Below are positions 9,923 through 22,259 of a stretch of 48,633 bases of DNA, piece after piece. A program made the position numbers and the translations under genes. Every line of letters begins with the position of its first letter. Positions within the stretch are counted from its first letter, which is position 1. The notes under the pieces were generated by a model that saw only the letters and a program-made list of their open reading frames with translations, searched no databases and was not told where the DNA came from. The stretch is from Candolleomyces eurysporus (lineage: Eukaryota > Basidiomycota > Agaricomycetes > Agaricales > Psathyrellaceae): NCBI GenBank assembly GCA_027579435.1, contig JANBPK010000976.1, positions 1 through 48,633 on the forward strand, given 5' to 3'.

Positions 9923-12900
9923 TTAAATTCCGACCACCATCTCATATTCTTCAGGATGATCCTCAGGGAGTGATGAAGCTTGCAAGCCACTGAGCAGCGT
10001 CGTTTGTGTCCACATCTTGCCGTTCATGTTAGCTGTGGCCTCTTCGACAGGGGACAAAGGTGAGACTTACTCGATTCAAAGGTAATGCATGGAAGCAATC
10101 ATGACCGAAGCCAGGTATTCGAACGTGAGTTTTGGCAAAATGGCAATGTATCTGCGCAGGCCGAATTACTCTTGTTACGTTCTCATATTCTGCCATCCAG
10201 AGGGTCCCGGCAAGCCCATTGAAATGACGATACGGGCTGCGATTCTCATCTTCCACTGTAAGGGGCTTCAAAAATTGAACCTCCAAAAACACCTCTTCGA
10301 TAGCTGATCGGGCCCGGTGTTCGACTCGACGGTGAGAGAATATAGCAACAATTCGCGCCGGGCGAAGGTGGGTGGAGCCGTGGCACTGAGCGAGGACATT
10401 GCTAGCACCNTGGGAGGCNGCTGGGCAGTTTTGTAGCGTACGCCTCGAACCACGAGGCTATCCAGCCCCTTTGCCTCCGGCCAAACCAGCGTTTCCGTTC
10501 GCGGCCTTCCTAGCTGCAATCGCGACGCATAGGCTTGCTCTCCTAGCTCGGTGTTCAAGAAGAACACAAGTTCGTGGAGGGTGTCGTTACTGAGGACTGT
10601 ATTTTTGAATTTGGAAGGAGTCGGCTCTTGAGTAACATTCAAATCTAGGGTGAGGACGTCGTGAAGGCGCGTTCCACGTTGGTCTTCATTCATGACTTTA
10701 CTGATCTTGGAGTAGAGCTCTCCAACGTTAGTGTGAATGGCCGGATTCTCAAGCAAGGAGATCGCGTTTGCACGGCCTGCAGAAGCCTTCATGAAGGATT
10801 TCTCGATTTCACCTGATATGATGGACGATGTTACCTCGCTGAATTTGTTTCCAGATGTTGGAAAAGGAGGTGTACGCACCGGGATGCCTATTGGTGTTGA
10901 CTTGTTGCAACTCGTAGTTGAAACGTTCTGTGCCAAACGTTCTCTGATTAGGACCAGGGCCAAATGAACGAAGGAATGAGGGGACGTGCAAGGCAATGTG
11001 GTGATTTGGCACAATCCTTGCTTCAGGGTATACGGATTTTACCCCTTCAACGTATCTTCGCATATGGAGCTCGTAGACCTGGATATCAGCCTCGGAGATC
11101 GTCAAAGTGCTGGCGACTTCGATGCCACAGATCAGATCCATGAAGTTACATAGCATCCTGAATTCTCTTGTTTCCTTGTCCATACCCCACAAGCGGCCTA
11201 GTGTCACCACCAAGTGGACGCAACAAAATGTTCGCCATTGGTCAGCGCTGAGTTTACCGTGACCCGGGGATCCCGCCTGGGCAGGCGCAGGGTCAACCCA
11301 GGGAGGCAATTCCACGTTTTTGCGGTCCATTCGATATTCTGCCAAGACTCGCCTTCCCAGAAGAATCGACGTGTCCCTACTACGGGGCTGGGACGTGAGA
11401 TAGCCCTCTGGAGGTTGCGGAGGCTCATGGGACCTTTGACTATATGCAACGCAGCGACGCTCCAACTCCTCAAATACAGGGATAAAATTCCAGTTCGAGT
11501 TCCCTGGTTGTCCTCTCTGGTCCGACGATTTCAGCCGAGGTACAGATCACAACGAGAAACTGGAAAGCTTACCCATGCTGAAAGAGTGTTTACTAGTACT
11601 CTTTTGTTGCCGGTGGGAGTGGGTAAGCCCCGCATGTGAAGCATTGCACGAAGCATCGAGAGGGTCGCCCGACGGTAAATCGCACTGTCATCAATAATGA
11701 CTCTGGGTGAAGCCAGGTCTTGCTCCAATGCCTTCAAACGGCGCAGATGATCGTGCGTCAGCTCTCCTTCAATGCTCTCTGCGATGATTCCCTTCCCCAG
11801 GCGCTGAAAATTTTCAATGAGCGAGGGCTACCGTCAAAGGAATAGAGACATACAAATTGTGTAAGAGACCGCAGAAGGTCACGTTTCTTCCCACCGCGAC
11901 GAAGATCATTCTCCAAACACAGATAGAACAGAACACAAACGGACTCATCATTCAGCGCGCTTCGTCGTGGACTGTAGAGCTTCTCTCTGGCTCTGGTCAT
12001 CACAGCTAACGAAGGCGGTCCTGAATCAGAACCACGGCCCAGCCGCTGACGATCTGCTTCATCGAGACGGATGTTCATACGCCAGATCTCTCGGCAGTGT
12101 CTTTGCAGCAGTCCCAGAAATAGGTTGTGCATGGTGTCGATTACGGTGTGTTTGATAGGATCAAAGTACGGTAGCCTGAGCAGAGGAGTGAAACGAACAC
12201 CTTGCTCAAGGCGAATCTGGTCTCTTTGCGCACTTGAGCCCACCCTCCAACGCTCCGCCCACTCCCGATGTATCTCGTTCGTCCGTAGAACCCAGGTCTC
12301 GATGGCGGTATTTTCAAGGTCGGAGATTGGAGTGTAGCAGCATGTACAAAGGAGCCTCGCCGTCACCACCGGAAATCCTGAAATTTGACGAGCTGCCAAG
12401 GCATCGCATATCACTGGAATCAACGCCGCTTTACACTTCAGACCGGTCGGGAAATGAGGAGTGTGCGTGTAGTAAACGCCCGGGTTCCAAAGCTTCAGGA
12501 AATCGTTGACGACCAAATCCAAGAAATGATCCATTTGTGCGTCAGTAGGCTTCTCTGGTCCTGGTATTGTACCGCAGAGATGCATGTTTTCGGGTCGTTG
12601 GCGCAAGGCGAGGGGTAGGTTTAGGCATGTGAGATAGATGCCAGTTGACGTGGAAATCTGCTTGGCTTGGCCGTTGCCAAAGGGGTTGAATCCGTCGACC
12701 GACAAGGCAAAGAACAACCTAACTTCACCGGATTGGCAATCGATAATGCTGGTTCCATCGGGCCACTCGAAATTTCGAATTTCTTCGGATTGCATGATGT
12801 CGTTAACAGTACCGGTAGGTGCGGAACGTGCGAGTTCTGCCGATTGTTGAATGTGACCCTCGATGCCCGGCCGAGAAAGCAAACGGCCTATCCATTCATG

Positions 12901-14072
12901 AAAATTTTGGTGATAATAGATGCTCTTCGGTTTGTTCGACCGGCTTCTCAACAACGGGGCGTTGCAGGGTAAGGAATCATGTGAGACTCTGAAGGTGCAA
13001 CGAAGAGGTAGTTGCTGTTCGTGGGTAGGATTGTTACGATGTGCTGTTGAGTCAGGATAGGGATAAGCGTAGAGAGCGCCGCAAGTCTTGCAGTGGATGA
13101 ATCGTTGATCCGAAGGCTTGAGGTCGAATAACTTCAAAATTGGGTCAACGGTTTTTGGGATTGGGTAGGGAGGACGCTGCTGCTCTGCGGCATATGCATT
13201 TTCCTGATCGCGACATCCGGCTAAAACGACTTCACAAATCCTGCGCGGCACTTTGAAGATGGTGTTAAGAGCTGCAACCTTGATATAGGGCGCGAGAATG
13301 CGTGGCGGTAAATTGTAACCTGGCGCTTCAAGAAAGCGGGCTGGGAAACGATCAGTGACATACTAGTGAAGTGAAGGGTAGTTGCCTACCAGTATCGACG
13401 ACAAGGCCTCCATTAATTCGTTGATGGTGAGCAATGGTAGCTTGCTTAGCTGTCCATTTTCCATGCTTCCAGCTAAGAATGCGATCAAGACAACGCTGGA
13501 TATCCAAGATTAAGGAGGATATCCGCTGTTGATAATTGCCATGCGCAAGAGCAGGAAGCTGAAGGCCCGACAAGGACCGAAGCAATTGGCACAATTCCTT
13601 TTCCCGTGCTAGCAGGGCAAGATTGGACGGGTAGTCTTCGTGAAGATCGTATGGCGGAAGAAAGTTATAGTTTCCATCGTGGGTAGGTGCCTCGCTGGAC
13701 ACTTGCAGATCGAGAAAGTCCTTCGGATGTTTCTTAAAAGAGAGATCAACAGGCATTGGCGGTAGAGTGGTTAATGTTGGGAGCTGTTGTTGTACGGAGC
13801 TGATGTGAGTCTCTGGAGGTGTAAGACAGCGCGTCAAATGTGAAAGAGGAGAAGTTAACGGATGGCAGACCAGTACGAGTAATCAAGGACGAATTGGCCG
13901 TCAAAGTAGTCTGGGATTGTGAGGGCCAGGAAAACGTTGACAATGGCGGAGGTTGCTGTGCCAGAATGGTGGATACTTCAGCCAGTTCCTGGTGCCTTCG
14001 AGCGACAGATCGGGCAACGAAAGCACCACCACAAGCGTTGCATGAACAACGGAGTTGCGGTTGCGATGTCAT
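9923..14072 (-). CDS. Tnp2-type (CACTA superfamily) transposase
   Basis: Expected to cut and join CACTA-type transposon ends in the nucleus. The N-terminus has a short zinc-finger motif (RCSCNACGG, then a His). The body carries Tnp2 hallmarks: SVDGFNPFGN, an acidic DTMHNLFLGL motif and the later stretch LPNHHIALHVPSFL-like, here PNHHIALHVPSF. Exons chain well: about 13355-11880, then after a 50-base intron to 11570, and on through the ERFNYELQQVNTN motif to 10880 and below. The N's at 10410 and 10419 interrupt the frame; without them the C-terminal domain (ICHFAK-like, HCHFAKTHVR, then HALPLNR) is continuous. The junction near 13850 and the last intron near 10060 are uncertain. No clear CACTA terminal repeats or target duplication are visible beside it. 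Confidence 0.85.
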
Positions 14073-14292
14073 GGCTGGGTGTAAATCAGCATATAACGAG
14101 TATAGTCGTGGTGGAAGGTTGGAAAGGATGGGATTGGACGACCAGGATGGAAATAAAACCAAAAGTGAACCCGATTGGTTGGTCCGAATGGATGGTTTGA
14201 TTACGATCACATATGAGGCGCCATTTAACGTTCATGCCCCAGCCCGTCCAGGACTCAGAACTCGGACTCACACGAAGATGATTTCAAAGACT

Positions 14293-14678
14293 CCTGACTC
14301 TCGTGGCTACCTCTCGTGATCACCCTCACCTTTTCTGTGCTCCAAATCAGGGCTGTCGCCGCGAGCGCAACTTGTCATGACCTCCTCGGAAGCGTTATTG
14401 ATGCCGTATAAAAGTCAGGATAGGCGGCCTAGTCTGCAGCGATTACCCTTTTCTTCCTTTCCATGTATTCTCTCGCCTTCCTTTCTCACCTTTTCCGTGC
14501 TCCCGATCAGGGCTCTGCAGTCTGCACGGGGCCTCTTCTAGCCTTTCTCGCCGACAGATCGTTCTCATCAAGCGATATGCTTACGAACTCCTTAAGTGTT
14601 CCGTTAGTTCTGCTGCAGTATACCCACTGAATGTATATTTGCAATGCAATCATCGCTCTCAATCTCCTAACACTGGCA
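14293..14678. repeat. Right arm of the perfect 386-bp inverted repeat (copy B)
   Basis: This is the exact reverse complement of 1-386. The match stops at 14293; below that the sequence becomes unique, while copy A continues as family sequence. So B is a truncated copy of A. On the plus strand it reads as type II RING remnants: the exon 3 head after an acceptor near 14350 and the C-terminal exon near 14556-14600. Family resemblance continues weakly to about 14705, which matches sequence near 48295-48320. Confidence 0.95.
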
Positions 14679-14705
14679 GATTTCGAGGTTCTTCAGTCCC
14701 TGTAG

Positions 14706-15167
14706 TCCAATTGCTGATCCAGTGCCTCCCAGGAAGAATCTATAACTGGACGTGGTTCCAAAGTTCAGCTTTCGGACGGAGGGGGCATTCCCGGAGGGGG
14801 CACCTTGACCAGCAGCTGGCCGCGGGACGCGTTTGGTCTAATAGCAGTGAATATTTCTTGTTGTCCTCTCGATGGCCAATATGGCCAATCCTTGATCAAC
14901 CGTCATTCGGACGGGAGGTCTGGGGAGCTGGATTCATGAGGAATTAGAACTGGTTTCAGCCACTCGCCCGTACACAAGGACAAAGTCCATAATTCACGCA
15001 TAAGCGGTATCGATCCGTAAATCACGTTTAAATTCATTGGCTACAGTTACAGACTCGGTTTTCGCTGTGTTAAAGCAGGAAGCGAGCCTTCCCAGGGCAG
15101 ACTTTCAGGAACTAAGAAGAGAACCAGTGATTACAACCACCAAGGACTCCCCGAGCAGCTGAGTGCT
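14706..15167. other. Intergenic, no gene seen
   Basis: Between copy B and the type II RING gene I see no supported coding sequence. A 102-codon plus frame from 14639 runs in from the repeat and has no recognisable content. The stretch is the 3' flank of the minus-strand gene at 15168. Confidence 0.4.
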
Positions 15168-15905
15168 TCACTGTACAACTTCGTGGCGACTCGGATCGGA
15201 GGCATCCCTTTCCTTGAGCATCTGCAACGTTCGCAACTGTTCGGTACATGTAAGTGCATGAGGGAGGGACATGATCATTGAACGACTTACACGGCGCCTC
15301 AAATTCATGATTTTCTTGGCATATCTACCGCCATCCTCAAGTGCTGCTTGAAGGGCACCATCGGAAGATTCGACTGACGCAACAACATCGCGATACGCTT
15401 GAACGGCTTGAGACAAGGTCTCGCAGTAAGTTGTGGCAGCGTCTGTATTCCGTTGCAGCTTCCAAAGCAGATCGCTGATGCTTTCTGAGAGCCGAGAACA
15501 ACTAAACTGATAGAACTTTTGTGCCGTGTCAGAGGAGTCGATAGACCTAAAATGAAAGCGAGGGAGGTAAACGTCAAGTGAAGCGGGAACAGATATGGGC
15601 ATGCTTACTGAAGAAGGGAAACAAAATCCTCAGACTGGTGCAGAGGAGAAAGCGAGATAGAAAGAGGCCTGATATCTCTCTGGCGGAGGGGTAAGGGATT
15701 GCGACATTTGAGAGGGCAGGGGGAGTTGTTCTCTATCTGCACCAGGCAGCAAGGCTTGCAGAGGACATGACCTGCGAAACACAGTCGGATAGTCAGCAGG
15801 GAGGAATTTGACACCTTCTGTGAGCGACGGACCACAGGGAAGCGTACAAGCAGGCTTGTGTACTGGATGAAGCGCGTCGAAGCAAATTCCGCACGCTGGC
15901 CACAT
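15168..15905 (-). CDS. Type II RING/coiled-coil protein
   Basis: Four exons give about 186 residues. Exon 1 (from the ATG at 15905) encodes CGICFDALHP and ends at LPC-G; an intron follows, then GHVLCKPCC and CPLKC. This is a C3HC4-like RING, C-x2-C, C-x-H-x2-C-x2-C, with a final C-x3-C instead of the usual C-x2-C. Next comes a linker with RDIRPL, also found in 29100-29890. Exon 3 is a helical coiled-coil region of about 85 residues ending in NLRRR. Exon 4 gives a short tail starting LRTLQ. A TATA-like box lies about 60 bases upstream. The gene is divergent from the large gene at 16321. An E3-ligase-like role is inferred from the finger only. Confidence 0.9.
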
Positions 15906-15962
15906 GATGGTGCGGCTGGACTAGTAGTAGCGAGCTGTACGATGGGGGGGACAAAGAAGCCG

Positions 15963-15970
15963 TATTTATA
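15963..15970 (-). promoter_or_regulatory. TATA box of the 15.9-kb RING gene
   Basis: The minus strand reads TATAAATA about 60 bases before the ATG at 15905. The type II genes at 23882 and 29100 have the same box about 95-105 bases before their start codons. Confidence 0.6.
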
Positions 15971-16094
15971 GTTTATATTGCTAGAATTAAGCTTCCATGC
16001 AAGGTAAAATTCGCCATGTTGATTGCAGGGTGGGACCAAAGGACATGTACGAATCCCAGGAGCACTACTCGACCATCACTAGTACTCCTAATGA

Positions 16095-16130
16095 TCATCA
16101 CATCCAAATACGGAACGTTCGCTTTTGGCA
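16095..16130. promoter_or_regulatory. Weak fifth copy of the divergent-promoter block
   Basis: The words CATCACATCCAAATA and CTTTTGGCA match the left half of the block at 24108-24168, but the GATCACTCAACT half is missing. As with the other copies, it lies between divergent genes, one of them a type II RING gene (15905, minus) and the other the gene at 16321. Confidence 0.4.
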
Positions 16131-16320
16131 AACCGAGGCCGACACTGCCACCAGATCTCGATGTGATGGCCAAACGCCAAACACCTTGTCGACATCACAA
16201 TCCAGTCGTTTTGCTCCATTCTCGTATTCAAACCTTGGCTATTCGCAATGGCTATAAAGGTGGGTATCCTGCCTCAGCCCACCCAAAGTCCTTTCGACAT
16301 TGGACTTCCGACCGTTCACC

Positions 16321-19300
16321 ATGTCGAGTGGCAGTCGAGGTCGCCACCGGAATCCCTCTGGCCAAGATGATCATGACTCGGACTCGTCTCATGATCAGGT
16401 TCGCTACCACCCTTACCCTCGCCGCACTCCAGAGGTCGGGCAAGGCAACCCAACTGCAACGTGTGAGTTCTGACTTGTTTGTTTTTTAAATATGTATCTC
16501 TGGTTCTTGTTCTCATTCGCTACGTATTAGCCCGCCCAGGGATGCCCATTTTCGACTTCCCTCTATCGAATTCTCGAGACCATTCCATAGGTCAGACCAA
16601 TACCTCTTTGACCCCGCGTACTACCCAAGGTCTGGTCTCCCAAATCTCGTTCTTAGCTGCCATCTCATTCAGACATAATCATAGCCGCCGCGAGTTCGAA
16701 CAACGCCAATCATGGTCATCATCCGCAAGATCCTCTGGACTCTCTCATCTCTAGCATTCGGAATCATCGTGTATGCCTCCCTCTATCTCTCTTAATCTGT
16801 ATTTGTGTAATAATCAGGGCCTTTGTCCCCAGTATTACGACCATGAGGTCCTCGAGCGCCTCGAGCATCAACTCTCCGGCCATCCTGCCCCAGCGCCGGG
16901 TCTTCCAACGCAGCCCACAGGGCAACTCAATGTTGCAAGTTCCCCCAATTCTCCAGAAAACGTTGGCTCTTCCCAAGTTCAAGTGAGACAAGTCGTTGCT
17001 GGTCCCACTCCTGTCAGTCCTGATGCTATGGACGTCGAGCACGGCGAAGGCGGAGGCGGTTCCAGCTCGGATGCCATCCAGTCTACCCATCTTCTACTAC
17101 CACTACCTCTCCCACCACCTCTCCCACCACCATCTCCTCGTCCTCTTTCTGCTGATGTGGAACTTGCGGCCAACGCCGATCGAGGAGCTGGCCTTGCTCA
17201 ACCGTCCCCTTCGAGAGGTGAAATTGCCCCTGCCGCAGTTCCTATCATCGTCTCCACCGATTTGCAGTCGTTAGGCCAACCTGCAACCGTCCCTGAAGGA
17301 TCCTATGGTGTGGACACAGCTCAGACCCAAGACGCTCCTGTATGTATTCCTAGGTTCCTGCTGCGTTGAGCTTTCTCGTTAACGGCTCCCAAAGGCTTCA
17401 TTTGATGTTTCCGTGGAGGGGAGGACGACAGCTACTGGCTATGTTCTTGCAAACAGGCCGCGGCGGCCTGCCCATGCGACCGCCACGTCTGCTCTACCTC
17501 CCATCCCGACGCGTCGAGGATCTCCCGAATACGTACCAGAAAATGACAATCTTATGTTTTCTGAAGACAGCGACGCGAATGGTGACATCGACTTGGTGGC
17601 TAACGCTGAGCAAGATGACAACGACGACGCGCTTGACACTGATCATGATCATGACATGCTGAACGACGAGAACCAACGGCAGCACCGTTCTGACTCCAAC
17701 GCAACCGTGGCAACAGCGCCTCGAAATCCTGGAACGGGTGAACATGTCGCATTGGCAGGGGTATGTTCATTCTTTTCATCTTTGGAGCAAAAGCACTTAT
17801 CCTCGGACGGTTCTTGAAGCAATCCATTGGCGTCAGGCATCTTCCACGTGTCGATGAGCCTTCTTTCCCTTCCAGCGCTGCTGGCATCCGTCCCTCGAGC
17901 TCCCGTCCCTCGAGCTCCCGTCATTCGAACGCGTCCGGTCTCAATCATCCCGGTGTTCTCCCGGTTACGAATGTACGAATACAGTCTTCACTTCGAATCC
18001 ACGAGAGACGACTGACTGCAGTTGACACGCAGCCTTACAATTACACGACATCGTTCGCAACCGGCACGGCACCTTTATCTCAACCAACGGCTGGAGACAA
18101 TTCTCGCATGCCCCCAATACCTTCTGTACGAAAGCCTCTCTCATTCTGTTCAGAAAGAGTTGATCCTTATAAGCATCGGAATAGTCTGCACAACAGGCGC
18201 TGGAGGATGGCCACAGGCATAGTGAACAGGTAGATCGCCTGTTGCGTGCCATCCCCCTGGCACTGGTAGAATTCGATGGAATGCGTCAACAGATTGGCGG
18301 TATCTCTGCGAACCTGGAGGAAAACAATCGACTCCTTAGAGAGGCTCAGATCCAGCAACACCCGTTGAACGAGCCTGTAGCACCTCAACGTCCACATCCA
18401 CAACCACGAACGGAACCGGCAGTTCGACCAGCTGATCAGAACGCACTTGCGGTGAGTGATAGTAAAGCTCCTTTTGCCTGTCCCTCCGTTGATGAGTTCG
18501 GCAGCGGTGCGTTCGAAGGTACCTCGAGAGGATATTGAGCCCCCTCCCGCCAGATCCGGAGCTGATCTCGCGCTGGCGTCCGGAACAGGGTCGAGCTTGC
18601 ACTATCGAAAACTTTATGCCAGACTTGACTCGGCCCAACGGTACACCATGGAACAAGTCTGTGGCTACCGTTTTCGTTGAACACTTCCTGACTTTGGACA
18701 TACCGGAAGCTGTCAGCGCGAGCAGAGAGGATGTCAAACGCCTTTACAACGCACGGTTACGTTCGTTGCGACGTTCTCGAAAGTGGGAGAGAGATCAGGT
18801 TGAAAAGATCAGGGCGGGACGCACGAACCGGCGTCGAGAGAGGAAGATGAGAGTGAGTAGACATGCATTCCCTTGTCTACGAGAAGCTTTAGCTAACTTG
18901 ATGCATCCCTCTTTGCGGGAAGCTTTTTCGGAGGAGGCTCAAAGCCGCTCAATGGCACCCGGCAACAAGGCGCTTCGTACCGATATTAGCTTCGTATGGG
19001 GTTGATGGTATGAGCTCCGACGAAAGTGATCACGGTCAGCGAGGCCTTGGCGCTCCCACATACATTATCCGGGAGCAGAGATGGAGGCATCCCGCCGCCT
19101 CTGACTGCTTTCACGCTCTGGATTCAGTTCACCGATTCCGTCGGATGGGCCCATTGCGAAAAGCAGGATCCGGAGCACAACCCCGCGATAGGCAGACGGA
19201 TGGTGCGATGTCGGACGCCCTCCAGTTCCTCAACCTTCCGCGAGGGGCATACGACCCAGATTGGCTAGCCTCTCTGCCTCAATGGGCTCTTCAAGACCTA

Positions 19301-19485
19301 CAGATCCCGAGCGCTGGTGAACCCATCGACTTTTCACATCATCCGGACATCGCTGTGTAAGTAACATCCAAAGTTGTATCCTCGTGTCGGCCATGTCTAA
19401 TGATTGCCTTTTTTTCTTCTTTTTTNCGGTCAGCATTGACGGAATGTTTCATGGGCAACGCAACGTCCTTTCTTCGTATTCCTGA
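16321..19485 (+). CDS. MSSDESD-family uncharacterised basidiomycete protein
   Basis: About nine exons chain in frame with good GT-AG borders (first exon 16321-16460, second from 16531; later ones end at 17340, 17760 and so on). The protein, about 850 residues, begins with a polar, His/Asp-rich part, has long Pro/Ser-rich and acidic middle regions, then a helical segment (LLRAIPLALVEFDGMRQQ). The conserved C-terminal half starts near 18560 (CTIENFMPDL, WNKSVATVFVEHFL), continues with a basic helix, then DGMSSDESDHG and a closing domain with AYDPDWLASLP and DFSHHPDI. I know this C-terminal layout from many agaricomycete hypothetical proteins of unknown function. The N at 19426 lies in the last intron. 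The gene shares its upstream region with the divergent RING gene at 15905. Confidence 0.8.
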
Positions 19486-19901
19486 TTTAGAGTACATCGA
19501 TACCGTGATTCATGGGCAATGTAAACGTTGCGAGTCTGTCGGTGTCCCTAGAGTTATGGCTAATTAATAGATCACGCTTTATAGAACATGTTGACAAACT
19601 CAGGAGGTTCAATCTCTTCCACCCGTGCATCGTTGAATAGAAATCCGATAACAAAAATTTCATTCTACGGGCCTACGATGATAAAACAACCCGGTATTTA
19701 TGTAGAGCGAGGATGAAGATGGCATGCTCCAGCTAAGGCACATGGAAGCACTGAGTGGATCCGACACCTCATTAATTGAGTTCATGGCTAGCACGTCGCC
19801 ACTGGATTGAATCGTATTGATATGCCCAATTTCACGAGCCACTGTTTCATGGGTTATTGTGGATCTATAAAGCCTTCACTTCAGCCCAAGGGCGACAAGA
19901 A
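19486..19901. other. Intergenic, one weak minus-strand frame
   Basis: Only a 60-codon minus frame (19842-19660) is open and it has no recognisable feature. I call no gene. Confidence 0.35.
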
Positions 19902-21074
19902 TGGAAGAGCTGAGTACCACGATTCAGCATTGGTTACTATACTCTTACTTGATCCATGACCACCTATCTCACTCTCTTGCGCACCACGAGCACTCGGGTC
20001 AATTGCCCTACAGCCTTTGGATGGAGAAAATTGCGGCTATAGGACGGTCGAAGATGTAAGCGTATGAAAGCGAGAATTCCAGTTCTAATTCTTGGACGAT
20101 GTCACAGAGAATCACCGGCTCTATAACGAGATTCAAACCCCTCTGCCCATCGATCATTCAGCCGTGGACAGGACAGGCCGGAGGGTGCGGAGATTGGTGA
20201 AACTTTATCGGTTGATCCCTCCGCTAATTATAAGAGCTCCGGAAGTTGGAGAGGCAAATTCATTCCCGCTTCATCCTGAGCACGTTTATCATCGACCAGG
20301 GTCACGCGTGCACCTCGAGTCGGTTCATCGTCCCCTTTCCCCACTGGTCAAAGCGTCCCACAAAGCCCACCCTGTGAGTCCTTTGTGCTTCCGATTTTCG
20401 CTGACGGTATGAGTTGTACGATTTGTGTAATGATTAATCGGTGTTTTGTGCAGCCTTGCTCACGAGCACGCTCTATTCGGTAGTCAGTTTCCTTGCTGCA
20501 TACACGTTCAGAGCGCCCGAAAGAATCAAGCTCCAACAACGAACGTCAGCCGTATGCTTGGTGTGCGTTTTTGCAGGTATGCCTCAATGGACTAAGCATT
20601 GCGTCGTGTAGTTGTGAGATGGGTCGCTTCCAGCAATCACTGACTAGACGTGACGACTCACTCTGCGTTTCACAGAAGCTCATGAGCAGAGAGAGCGGCA
20701 TGTACGCCCTAGTGCCACAGGGCGAATTATTCGACAAGAGCCTCGGCAGGTACGACGCTCTAGATCTTCGTGCAGAGGACTCGGTCTTCCAGGCTACTCC
20801 GGCTAGGCCGAGAGGTGAATCTATAATGTACATTTTCACCAATCAATTAACCTTTTGATTGTCAGACTGGTGTTCCCTTTGACCAACGCGATCTATACTG
20901 GCTCACGACAGCCGTGAGGGTCTCCATAATCGTGCATTGCAATTCATTCAGCCTGGACACAAGGGGCAATTTGTCGCTCATGAGTTTATCTCTATCGACT
21001 ATATCCTCCGCCTCGTTGAGGCACGGAGATTAAGAAAGCGAGCTCGCTGCCTCTCGAAGCCTGTAGACTGTTGA
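19902..21074 (+). CDS. Hypothetical intron-rich gene, unresolved
   Basis: An ATG at 19902 opens an exon of about 51 codons (MEELSTTIQHWL) ending at a good donor. Further exon-like blocks with GT-AG borders follow: about 20108-20372, 20454-20480, 20513-20577, a block near 20635-20815, and 20868-21074 (ALQFIQPGHKG). I could not join the first two blocks in frame, so either a splice site escapes me or the gene is damaged. I do not recognise the product. Intron sizes and base composition match the neighbours. Confidence 0.35.
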
Positions 21075-21364
21075 GATCTCCAAGTCGGACGATCATAATG
21101 ACCGCAAGAGGGTGAGCAAACATTCGTAGTTAACAATATGAAGTTAGAACCACTTTACTTTGACGTGTACAGTGGCTTGGGCTTGATGCTATGAGCTTGG
21201 CCACGATGTGCCCCTGCTCATTCAATAGTTCTGCATAGGTCGTGAGATTGCTATTTACTAGCACCTTTCGGTGATACAACAACCTGTTTACTGACATTAG
21301 ATACAAATAACAATATTTGATCGTGAGGACGATCGAGGAGGTGGAGTTTTGATCAAGTAATCAT

Positions 21365-21965
21365 CTACAGAGCATCGTGTGCAATATCGGCCTGCCAAAT
21401 ACCGTCTCGAACGTGGTACAAGCTTACCAAAACGAGGTTCTCGAATTGGATGACGCCCGGACGGTCTGCGGCATTCGCATACACATGCCGGGAAACTTTG
21501 GCGCCGAGACTGGCGCGCGTGATGGGGACACCATTCGGGTCAACAACACTGATAGCACAGCTATAGCTAGCTTTGGGATCGGGATAGCCGGCCCACTGCA
21601 CAGAATATTCATGAATATCTGAAAGACAGTCGACGCGGATTCGAATTCGGACTTACTACGACTTGAATGGACTGTTGAGGATGCTGCCAGTGGTCAGCAA
21701 GAACATGGTCACCGGCGCCTGCAATTATGGTCGCTAATTTCGATGGATTGTAGTCCAAGAGTTCGCTCATTGGAACTCCCTGCTCTATGTGACCCTTGTA
21801 ATCGAATAAAACGAATTCTGAAGGTGCCCTTTGTAACTTGCTAGCTGGACTAGGGGCACCGAGGCGGCGGCGGCGAGGGGAAGTGAATTCAGATGTTGCT
21901 CCGGAGAGGGAGGAGAATGTTGAAGGAATGTAGAGAGAGTTCTGGATGGAGCTTGTATATTTCAT
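21365..21965 (-). CDS. Uncharacterised agaricomycete protein
   Basis: Two exons fit: from the ATG at 21965 to about 21651, then after an intron ending at GTGCAG the frame runs from about 21598 to the stop at 21365. The protein is about 180 residues. An N-terminal Ser/Arg-rich part (SPRRRR) precedes a core with LLDYNPSKLA, HWQHPQQ and the C-terminal signature FENLVLVSLYHVRDG-WQAD. I recall this signature from uncharacterised single-domain proteins common in agaricomycetes, with no known activity. The borders are consensus splice sites and the frame is phase 0 across the intron. It looks intact. Confidence 0.65.
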
Positions 21966-22259
21966 TCTTCGGAGTGGCAATGACGGACTATAGCGAACGT
22001 TGCGAGTTGTCCGAGTTGTCGGTCTGTAACTTGGGGGGGGAGGGATGTGTCGGAACGGAGGGCAGGGAGACTTCGCAATATATATACACAGGGCTTGCCA
22101 TGAGCTTTGATCCTACAACCCCCCAATTTGGCACCCCAAGCTCTGTGCTTTGAACCAGCCCATGGCCATTGTCAATCCAAAGCACAGGATCCTGTCGGCA
22201 CGAGTGGCTCCTGTGCTTGGACTATTGCCTCCGAGTCCAAGCATAGTCCTAAGTCAGCT

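Noticed and set aside
11214..11639. Plus-strand frames across 11.2-12.9 kb
   Set aside because: They are antisense to well-supported transposase exons with family motifs on the minus strand.
1..14678. The 386-bp arms as terminal repeats of a Maverick-type giant transposon
   Set aside because: I see no DNA polymerase B, integrase or capsid genes inside, and the arms carry decayed RING exons.
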